64,000 nt of DNA from the NCBI RefSeq assembly GCF_040436345.1, contig NC_133215.1, positions 25,285,806-25,349,805 on the forward strand. The letters are read 5' to 3'. Under the pieces are notes generated by a model. That model was given only the letters and a program-made list of their open reading frames with translations. It had not been told where the DNA came from and did not search any database. A program made the translations under genes and the position numbers. This stretch comes from Pagrus major (Eukaryota; Chordata; Actinopteri; Spariformes; Sparidae). How positions within the stretch are numbered: the stretch's first letter is position 1; the number at the start of each line of letters is the position of its first letter. Below are positions 45,611 through 64,000 of this stretch, piece after piece.

Positions 45611-47800
45611 CAAAGGTGTTTGTTGGAATAATCACACTGCATGAATGGTGAGCGCGGCACAGACGTCTTCGCTACGCACACGGCAGCCTGCACACTCACT
45701 CACACAAGACGCGCCGTTCCAGTTTCTTGAGCAGTTCATTATCCGACCCCGGGTTTGCGTCAGTACTCACATTACATGTATCCTTCTCCAAAGAGGCTCT
45801 GGGTTTGAGCCCGGCTTTCTCTCCAGCTGCGGTAAAAACACTGTCATCACTCTTTCTGCCTCCTGAATTGAACATCCTTCTCGGAAAGGACTGGTTAGTG
45901 ATGCAACGGGGTTTTTTTTTTTTTATGCCTTCATCAAGTCAGTCCTGACGTTACATGGCTGGAAATGACCTCCTCTGGATGTGCGCAATATTTCGATACT
46001 GCTGACATTACAAAGTCAGACAGCGTGCAGGAAAAATGCCCAGATTTTTTTTTTTCATTCCGACATCACGTTGTCTGTGTGGAAAAGCAGCGCTCAGGTC
46101 CAGGGCTTCATGGCGTGAGCAGAGACAGATACAGGCTGTCAACAGTTGGCGTTGTGCACAGCAAGTGGCTACAAAAGTTACACTGTCCCCTCTTATCTCC
46201 GCGACGTGCGCGACAAATGGCCCATTTACACTTCCCCTCTCCTCCTAAAGCCCTGTCCTCGTGAACAGATAGTGAGGCTACAAATCAAAATGTGTGGACA
46301 TAATCATCACAAAGCCTCCAAACTGTGAGCAAAACATTCCCAAGTAAAGAAATATTTGATCAGTCCCAATTTAACAGAATCGTTTGTCGTTTTCTTACTT
46401 TAAATGCTTCAAAACGTGTCACGTACACATTAAAATGAGGCCAAACTGTTAAATTCCGTTAATTAATAATAAAAAAAAAGTGTGTGATCGGTAATTAAAG
46501 CGGCTTTACCTTCCTCTACATCCCCTGTCACGCATGGCTCAGTGTGCTAAGGAAATGCATTTCTTATTCCCATACATGCTCCTTCCATCTTTTTTCCAGC
46601 GGGGCCCTTGAAAATATTCCAGACCGAGTTATTTTGGAGCCCTGTCCAGTCCAAGATCCAGATCATAAGAGGCCTGACAGGCAGGCCTATTCCCACGGAT
46701 CCAGCCCCGTCCTTTCCTGAACTCCCTCTCCGGATCTCCACCGTTTATTCCCCCTCTGCCTTCCAAAGAGGGGGTCGGGGAGGGGTATGTGCTATTCAAA
46801 GACGCGTAATCCGAAAAGAGAAGCGCAGAAAATACCATCCGCTGGCCCAAATTAGTGTCGGTTCGCCTCTGCTGGGAGTGTCTGCAACTTGTTGCGCGCA
46901 GTTGGCAAAATATACAGCTATGAGGAACAGCCTCGGTCGGAACAGGCTGGTCTATAAATAGTGATGATCAAAACTCTTGCAATAACAACACCAACGGCGT
47001 GTAACATCTGAGTGCTTTTCCTCAGCGTATTATTTGGGACAACAGGAGTGCTTAATCTAAAATGAAAAAAAACAAACACGTAGTACTTAAAAGTCACGTC
47101 GTAAAACGCGTGCAAAACGTCAGCGATAGGCCCCCTCTCGTTTCCAAAAGCTCCCAAACTTTTTTTCCCAGGCCGTATTTCCTGCGTTTGGAGAGGAGAC
47201 CCAGTTAGGAGTCTCTGGTTATTTGGAGCTGAGGCTGGATTTCCTCCCCTCGCATTCCCCCCGGAGCAAAGAAGTAGACAATCCCCAGAGCAATGAAGGA
47301 AAGCCCTCGGATATGTCTTCGGTGGGATTATCAAAAACCGCCCAACAAATGGCACTATCTTCTTATCTCAGCCAATTCCTTAGGTCTGGATAGCACTAGT
47401 TTTCGCTGGCATGCATGTGTCCAACAAACACAACACTGTGCGCTCTGGCTGTGGTGCGTCCTCTTCCGTCCGCCGCTGGTTGCCTCCCTTTCCCCCCCTG
47501 ATATAGCTCTCCACTGGAGTTGGGGGCTAAATAAAAGCAGAGCCACAGCGGTAGTTTTGCGGCTGGTTTTCCGTCTTTATCCGGGCAAACGGAATATCTC
47601 CACTCCCGTAGCTGCCACCATCTTCGCTGTGACTGGGTCGGAAATCCTCCCCCAGCTGTTGTGGCGGTGCGGGTTGGTGGGACCAGCCTGTCAAGCACAC
47701 CACTGTTTAAAAAAACACGGCTTCCGGTCTTGCCTTTCAAGAGGGCCAATGAAATAGTTAAACATTTCCATGCAGGATTAAAGAAGTACACTCACATGTA
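45402..47800 (-). promoter_or_regulatory. adcy9: adcy9 5' UTR and promoter region
   Basis: The sequence upstream of the adcy9 start is richer in GC and CpG than its surroundings, most clearly at 45480-45560 and 47150-47700. A GT then GA dinucleotide tract (about 45572-45609) lies about 170 bases before the ATG. There is an upstream 62-codon ORF (45642-45454). A TATAAATAG at about 46951 is in plus orientation, so it is not an obvious adcy9 TATA box. The transcription start is not determined. Confidence 0.45.
45454..45642 (-). other. Possible upstream ORF of adcy9
   Basis: An ATG at 45642 opens 62 codons, ending in TAA 52 bases before the adcy9 ATG. Part of it is encoded by the GA/GT dinucleotide tract (LSLSLSHTHTHT). 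If transcription starts upstream of it, it would be an upstream ORF that could lower adcy9 translation. It has no protein homology. Confidence 0.3.
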
Positions 47801-47889
47801 GGGTAATCATTCTGTTAGTTAAAGCCCACAGGAAAAGCCAAATACTAGGATCACAATACGGAGAGAAAATACATCAATAAATCTATATG

Positions 47890-47891
<2 letters not shown>

Positions 47892-47954
<63 letters not shown>
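47892..47954. repeat. (AT)n microsatellite
   Basis: 63 bases of uninterrupted AT, just beyond the CpG-rich upstream region of adcy9. Confidence 0.95.
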
Positions 47955-47957
<3 letters not shown>

Positions 47958-49995
47958 GGTCAGAATTATTTAAATTGAATTCATTTTATTCTGTATTTTG
48001 TTTAGTTTATTTCACTGACACAATGTTCATTTATCAAAAGAAAATGAAAGTAACCATAATTGAGCCACAATTAGCTTAAAAGGTTACTCTACATGCATTA
48101 AAGCAGCCCAAAAAGTGAATAAAACACAATAATTTGAAGAATTTAGCTAACTACATAATGTTGAAGTATAGTAGGCCTACAACATACATTACACATTTAC
48201 TAATAGCTAACTATAGCTAGTTAACTATGGTTGTATTTGGACATTTTTCATTTTATTTTCAGATCTATTACAGACATTAGCTCACTCAACAGCTAAGATA
48301 GATCATCACAAATATTAGCTAGCTATTTAGCTAAGTGCTAGCTATGCATTGCTGGAATCATAGTGAAATAGCTCTGTAGTTAGCTAACTTGCTAGCTATG
48401 TAGTCAAACTAACTTTTTTACTTATAAAGCCTAGTCGCTGCTCACTGCTTACATTTGTTTTAATTGACAGCTGTCCTCCCCAGGGAATCATTTAAGCTAG
48501 CTAGCCTTAGCTCCTAAAGGCTAATGTTAGCAACGAGTCAAAGTGTAGGTAACATCACTAGCTCGATACGTAGCCACAATTCCTTGTCCATATAACGTTA
48601 ATCCTAGCCCTAAAAGTGAAATATGAGGTAAACACCGAGCTAATACGAAAGTAAAGACAGAGATTTAGCGCCTTTAATTTGAAGGCTGGCTCTGACCTCC
48701 GGTACTTCCCTGGTTGTCTCCGTCTAACTCGACAGCTGGTGGTGGGTGTCCAGACAGTGGAGCTCTGCTACGTTCAGGTCACTCGTGAGTACATTACCTA
48801 ACCTAACACTGTCTACATGTGAAGCCATCATCACTAATGATGTTGTCTGTCTGATTCTTGGACTACTACTAAGTCTGCTACTGATTATTAGCCTTAATTA
48901 CATTGCCAACCCCAGGCTAACAATAGAGATTCTCGTCAACATGGTTTATTTAGCTGGAAAAATAATTATTTTGACCTGTAGCTATGACTCACTGTAGCTT
49001 AATCTGTTGTCATGTACTTCCTACAGTTTAATTAGTTCATACATTCCAGTCTTTTATATTTAGTGTAAAGCAACATCACAATACATCTGAAGGTATGTAA
49101 ACTAGGCCTACCTTGTTCTAATCAGTTTTGATAACAAACTCTAATAAACAAGTGGAAGTCTGGTATATTACATAACATTATAGTAGTGATACGCAGCCTT
49201 TTGAGACATGTATGAAACAGGATTATAAAACTTGGCTTGAATCGCTCAAAAAAAAGCTTATTGTTGTTTACCAATTTCGAAAATATCACTGTCTGAGAGC
49301 AGGAATCCATTATTCCACCTGCTGTTTCACTTATTTGCCAATAAAAGTGCTCTGATTGTATTTCCAGTGGCGTGTTGTGAAACTGGTTGAACTTCTTTAT
49401 ATCGCAATAAAAGACAGATGGAAAAACCTCTTCCAAACAGGGGGCGAATGTCAAGCAGCAATCGTGTTTTTGAGCAAAAGATTTTCCGGGAAATACTGCG
49501 TACATATTGGGATTTTACATTTTCTGGACCGTTATTTAGTCTTTTCATTCATTATGTTATTTTAGTAGAATTCACTTTGCAAACACATAAAACCTATTTG
49601 CGGCGCCTTTAATAACACTGCTGAGTGTAGAAAATTAAGAGCTATGAAAGGAACCTGTGAGTTTGGCAGAAGTTTAATCTCCAAGGCCAAGTGTGTTGAA
49701 AAAGGAAATACCACGAGGAAGAAAGGAGGATGGTTTACTGTGCAGTGACCTGTAACACAATAAGAATTATCCAGGGCGAATCGTGCAGAGGAAACCCAAA
49801 GGTTGTGTCTAAAGCGTGTAGACTGTCAAATATCCGAGGCTGTACAGTTTGTGCTTCATTAACACAGATCAACATTATACATGTGTTTTTATTAACTGCA
49901 CTATTTATAGCTGGAGATAGTGAAGTGATGAGATTGTGAACAGTAGGTGAATAGCCAGAAGATGAACAAGGTAACACAGAGTTATAGTGATTCAG

Positions 49996-49998
<3 letters not shown>

Positions 49999-50044
<46 letters not shown>
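49999..50044. repeat. GT microsatellite
   Basis: 23 uninterrupted GT units. Confidence 0.95.
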
Positions 50045-50046
<2 letters not shown>

Positions 50047-51226
50047 TCTTCTTTTGAAGAAGCAATAAAGTTTCAACTTTGGAGCCAATAAAGCCAGTGT
50101 ACCTCTACGCTCAGTTCAAATGTGTGTGCATGTGTGTGGCGTGTGCACGTGCGTGTGTGTGTGTGTGCTTATGTTCAAGAGCTTACAAGAGAGGCCTGTT
50201 TGCGTTGATAAAGCAGCGCTGATAAAGCTGCGTTAACGTCGTGCCTTCTGAGCACTGCCCGTCAGCTCAACAAACACAGTTTACACACAGAAATATGAGC
50301 TCCAATACATATTTATTGTGTGGCATTTATTACGCATGCACAGGTGTGTTCATGTTGTGTGGCGCGTGTGTGTTTGTATCACCCTGGTGGGGCTGATGTG
50401 ATGTTTTATTGGCCTGCTTCGGAGAAATTAACTTCTTGCCTCAAAGCTCGGGGTCAGCTGCAGGACAGCTGCAGATTTTCGTCAAAGTATTTATGAGATG
50501 CTCCAGTGAGGACACAAGCTGCCAAAAATATGGTGACAAATAGGCTTAACTACACTCATATGAGATGGCGAGGTTTATTTTTATTAATGTGTTCTACTTT
50601 CGAAAAGCCCGTGTTCATTATTAGCATTTTGTTTGGTCGTTCTAGTTCTAGTTTCTAGCTTCAGGCATGGCAGTGTGGGCAGGTTATTCTGCCAGTTTGG
50701 TCCAGTCCGAATATCTCTACTGCTATTGGATGGATTTCCAAGAAATGTTAAACAGACATGTGAAGTGCCTTGAGGTTGAATTGTAATTCCTCAGGTGATG
50801 CCCTTCATTTTCCCCTAGCACCACGAGAAGGTCCAATTTCTCACTTATTCTGTGAAATATTTAAAAATCTACTCAATGAATTCCAGCAAAATTTAGTATA
50901 GTCCCATATATCTTAATGATATTTGGTTATCTCCTAACTTTTCTTTGAGTGCACCATGAGGCTGACACTTTTGGTTTTGAAATGTCTCTGCATCTTTTAG
51001 TATGAATTTTGGTACATTTGGTGTCATTATGGTACATTCAAGCACCACCTTCAGCATTTGTCCAATGCTTTTACAAATTACCTGCAAAACTAATGACATT
51101 CTCATCAGCCTCAGCCACACTTTAGGGCTAATTTGTAAATAGCAGCTGATGTGCTGAACTTAGATGGTAACCATTATATCATCTTAATGTCAACTTGTTG
51201 GCACTGTCATTGTTAGCATATTAGCT

Positions 51227-51691
51227 TAAAGTATAATTTTCGCCCAAAAATCAAACTTCAGTAGGTATCTACCCCATGCAAATGCAAAGTTGGGATAACT
51301 TTTGAAGTCCACAAAACATTTTTCAAGCAAAAACACCAAATAAAAAGCATAAAATGTCTCCAGACAAGCTCGTGAGGCCTAATCAAAGTCTCCGGAAGCC
51401 CCAAGATCCCAAATTGATTTGAAAAGACAATATTGACACCCTTGACTCTTGAACCCGTGCACCCACGTCCACACCTTTAAGTTAGCAGCTACAGAGAAGA
51501 ATTTTATGCTTAAAAAAGGGTGAGAATAACATCTATAACTAGCTGTGTGGAGCCATTTCTTGTTTTTTTTTAACGTTTTAAAATAAGTCCCCATCTCCTT
51601 CAGTTGTTTAGGAGAATGCTGCAACTCTAAGACTCACTATGACACTTCACCTGACTTTCCATCTAAATGGAGGTGAGTAGATAATAATTAC
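51227..51691. repeat. Dispersed repeat, family C, copy 2
   Basis: The longer relative of the copy in adcy9 intron 4 (21235-21595), in the same orientation. It shares 'aagatcccaaattgatttga', then 'tgtggagccattt' and 'cttcagttgtttagg'. Its extra left part has 'gcccaaaaatcaaacttcag' and 'gtccacaaaacattttt'. Non-coding. Confidence 0.65.
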
Positions 51692-51899
51692 ATTTTTATT
51701 TTAGACATGAGTTGTTTACTTAACTGCAGCCTATATAGCCTATTTGGTTTCCATGAGACCTTTATACTGTACATGACTTTGGTGCAATGTATTTTATTTT
51801 ATTTTAATAAACTTTCTTAACAGGCTGTCTTTCTGACTGTCAAATCCACAGACTAACTGCATGTTGTGGCCTCCAAGTGCCTAACCATATCTTCCACTC

Positions 51900-52242
51900 T
51901 TAAAGCAGCATTATGTAGAAATTGGCATTTTGTGTGATTTGGCGCCCCCCACAGTTTCTGAGTGCAACACCACTGTCGTAAATACAAATCCCACGTTTGT
52001 AACAATTTGTCAGATGTAATGTAGGTGATAACTACAAACAAAACTCATTACGTCATAACCATGTTATGTGTTGAAATGTTGAAGTAAACATGTATGTAAC
52101 GCTGTGATCCTACCCTCTCACTGAAGTTACATAGTGCAGAAACAAGTGACAGAGACACCATTCACCCTGTTACAAGACGCTACCATCAACATGATTTTGA
52201 GATGTTATTTAAAGGTAAAAAGCTTACATAATGTTGCTTTAA
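51900..52242. mobile_element. TTAA-bounded inverted-repeat element
   Basis: The left end is TTAAAGCAGCATTATGTAGA; the right end in reverse complement is TTAAAGCAACATTATGTAAG. 343 bp, flanked by the TTAA target. It has the same architecture as the elements at 13.6 and 53.5 kb, with a different interior. No transposase. Confidence 0.7.
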
Positions 52243-53472
52243 CTAAAAGGTAAGAACAACAATGATCCATCCATTATCTTAAACCCATTAATGAATGTAA
52301 ATGGATGTAAATATTTATGTAGTAGTTATGTTATTCTGCACTCCAGAAGGGGTTTCCATGTGACCTTGACAGAGAAAATGAATTGTCATTTTATTTCACT
52401 GCATTAATTCTATTTGAATTATATTTTCTATTTGAGGGTTTGACATCAAAAATCTGCTGTTTTAACTGTGAGAATCTGAAGGCTGAAATTTAATCTGGTG
52501 CTGGAATTAATTGAGCGCACTTAAAGGAAGTTAGTCACAGACACAAATGTTATTACACGCACGCGCACACACACACACACACACACAGTGTAACAAAAAA
52601 ATTTCATCATCATTGGAACCAATTACATTATCTGTCACAGCGAGTGGCAAATTGTTGTTATTAGGTTGTGTTATATTTCCCCAGAAAGAAAGTCACGCTT
52701 AGTTTTGTCATTTATTACAAACTGCTGCATGCAAATACAACTTTGGACAACATGATTTTACACTCGTAAAACAGTCATTTTGTTTGAGTATATGGAGAAA
52801 TACAAAGCAGACTGTAAATGTGTGCAGTTATAGTTATTAAAACCTTTGGAACAAAAGTGATGTTTTATTCATGTATTACATTTTTTTTCTAGAAGGGAAT
52901 GTCCTCCTATTTTCTCATTTTCATTTTATTTCAAAAGTGAAACGTTGGCAGCTGATATAAAGAAATGGAGCTTTTTTTCTGCCTTTGCTTTCTGTTATGT
53001 GGTCAGACTGACTAACACATTGAATAGAGGCGCCTCCTGGTGGCTGTTTTTGCTCATTGCAGGAGATAATTAACCAACAGCTATTAAAAAACAGCATTTT
53101 TTATTTTATTGTTAATAAGAGTTTTGTGTTTGTTGTTTTGTGCTCACTCAGCTCTTGCACATTTAATCCTGTTTCTAATTCATACAATGCCGTTATTATC
53201 AAAAGCAATCACTCAATAGAATGACAATTACAAACAGACCTAACAGAACAAGGGAAAGATTAGATTTTTAAAAGGAAATGCCCATGTGGTACGCAGCCGT
53301 GTTGAGGTAAAACTAAATACAGTTCGGAAGGCTGAAAAGGCCATGGTGGCATTAAAAGCTTACATGAACAGAAAGCTGTGATTAAATGTTGAAGTTTCTG
53401 GAGAATACCGTGATTGTATTCAGTCAATTCAGTCTCCGAGCAGTATTGAAAAATGTTAAAATAAAACTTTCT

Positions 53473-53838
53473 TTAAAGGGGCACTATGTAGTTTTGGAGA
53501 ACATGTTCAAGCTCAGAATTTTGATATTTACAATGTTAATGATCTCATACTATAAACTTTTTTCCATAACTGAATAAACAAGCTGTTCTCGGAGGAAAAT
53601 AAGGTCCCAGAACACTGTTTGAAGCTAGAAAGGTGGCAGGGTCCGCCAAATATAAACAAAGTAAAACAGTATGAAACTGTGTTGTCCTTTAAGGTCAGTT
53701 TGTTTATTCAGTTTATTCAATTGTGAAAACAAAGAGAGTTTGTTTATTTGGTTTGTTTAGGCATTAAAAAAACAGTAAATGAAGCTCTTTCTCTTCTGAT
53801 TAAAATTTCCTCCCCAAAACTACATAGTGCTCCTTTAA
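53473..53838. mobile_element. TTAA-bounded inverted-repeat element
   Basis: The left end is TTAAAGGGGCACTATGTAGT followed by 'tttggag'; the right end in reverse complement is TTAAAGGAGCACTATGTAGT followed by 'tttgggg'. It is the best preserved of the TTAA elements here (one mismatch in the first 20 bases). 366 bp, non-autonomous. Confidence 0.75.
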
Positions 53839-53966
53839 TGAACGTAGAAAAGTACAATACAGAGAAGAAATGTCAGTGCAGTATACAGCAGTGCAGTACA
53901 GTACAGTGCTTAAACATGTGTGAATCACCACTAAATAAAACACCACCAGAGCACCCTTCTTACTAT

Positions 53967-53972
53967 TTTATT
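53967..53972 (-). other. srl: Candidate srl polyadenylation signal
   Basis: AATAAA on the minus strand, about 770 bases past the srl stop codon, followed within 30 bases by a GT-rich run (TCTGGTGGTG), as expected for a cleavage site. It implies a 3' UTR at about 53950-54739. Confidence 0.4.
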
Positions 53973-54739
53973 GTCCCACTGTTGAAAATATGCGCCCCAA
54001 TATGGTAATAACTTGACTTGGTCTAACAGTAAAAACACAGCACAGCATTTGACTGAGTCCTCAGTCAGACTTTGCAAACAACACAGAAGACGAAGGTTTG
54101 GCAGCTTATACTCACTGGAGGAGTAGGATCACTGCCAGCAACTTTCTCTGAAGACAAAATAATGTACAAACTTGAAAACAATGAGACACAATCATTCTCA
54201 GATTTCATCCACATGAAGGTTTTATATATGACATTTGCTTCTCCTGCAGACGTTCAGATTTTGCAGACAGCGATGGCTACAGATGGAACTGATTGACTAC
54301 AAGCCTGTTTTTCTACATTTTGTTTTCTACCAAACTGTAGTCGAAATGGTTCAGTTATAGTTGTTTGTTTTGACCCACCTATATACCAAAAGGGTGTCAT
54401 ACAGGACAGTGTGCACCAGAAGGTTGTGATACAGTCATAGAAAACAACCTGAAAATCATTTGGGAATACTTTTCTATCATTTACAACCTGTCTGATCCAA
54501 GCCAGTGTAGTCAAAGCCATCCATCTGGTGCTGTGGGTAAAAACAAGCACTAGGAAGTGCTTTAACCCAGGTCTGCTTGGTACATCTTGACACATTTTCT
54601 ACTCTTGTTTTCTCTCCCTGCTCAGTCTCCCCGTAGCCAGTCTTGAAAATCACAGCAGTTGGGATTATTTCAAGAAACCCTCTGGCTGCTGCTGCCATCT
54701 GCCTCTTCTGTTCCTCCTCCTGCACCCCTCTCCTCCATC
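53973..54739 (-). other. srl: Likely srl 3' UTR
   Basis: Non-coding sequence between the srl stop and the candidate poly(A) signal. No repeat or structure stood out. Confidence 0.45.

Positions 54740-64000
<9,261 letters not shown>

Larger units (their letters stand above)
47955..53966. other. Intergenic region between adcy9 and srl
   Basis: No exon supported. Contents: TAGC/GCTAGC low-complexity patch (about 48170-48530), GT repeat (49999-50044), repeat family C copy (51227-51691), and two TTAA-bounded inverted-repeat elements (51900-52242 and 53473-53838). The 83-codon ORF at 48746-48997 begins with GTG and has no homology. Confidence 0.6.

Noticed and set aside
46945..46960. TATAAATAG as an adcy9 TATA box
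   Set aside because: It is in plus orientation while adcy9 is on the minus strand, and it lies about 1.5 kb from the ATG.
48746..48997. Hydrophobic 83-codon plus-strand ORF
   Set aside because: Begins with GTG, with a CGTGAGT donor-like site inside it; no family recognised. At best a non-coding transcript start.

Overview
The window is vertebrate nuclear DNA, almost certainly from a teleost fish. It carries short exons with GT..AG introns, very frequent CA/GT microsatellites, 'GCTAGC/TTAGC'-type low-complexity patches, and many short inverted-repeat DNA-transposon relics of kinds common in fish. Nothing looks bacterial or viral. I recognised genes from remembered protein families and checked each one by splice sites and reading-frame continuity. 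No database search was possible.

Three genes lie head-to-tail, all on the minus strand: crebbp - adcy9 - srl. As I recall, the human genes have the same order and orientation on 16p13.3. (1) About 1-4700 holds only the first coding exon of crebbp (3614-3701), part of its intron 1, and a CpG-rich 5' region with a full CRE palindrome and a YY1-type motif. (2) About 8-47.8 kb is a complete adcy9 (type 9 membrane adenylyl cyclase). Its ten coding exons join in frame into a predicted 1489-residue protein. The first coding exon (43502-45401) is separated from the other nine by a 20.5-kb intron full of microsatellites. (3) From 54 kb to the right edge lies srl (sarcalumenin, the Ca2+-binding GTPase-like glycoprotein of the sarcoplasmic reticulum lumen). 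The last seven exons are visible, including the 3' end of a very long Glu/Pro-rich exon that runs off the window. The signal peptide lies outside.

The rest is intron and intergenic DNA. It holds a Tc1/mariner-like relic, a nested pair and two single copies of TTAA-bounded inverted-repeat elements, several dispersed repeat families present at least twice, one striking snap-back hairpin, and about two dozen simple repeats. I saw no tRNA, rRNA or CRISPR.

The three genes are not an operon; the link between them is conserved synteny. In function, adcy9 makes cAMP, CREBBP is a coactivator at cAMP-responsive (CREB) promoters, and sarcalumenin buffers Ca2+ in muscle SR. I did not find a convincing undescribed system. 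The best leads are a (CA)n tract fused to an adcy9 5' splice site, the 88-bp-arm hairpin in adcy9 intron 1, a coding minisatellite in srl, and one unrecognised exon-like ORF at 33.3 kb.
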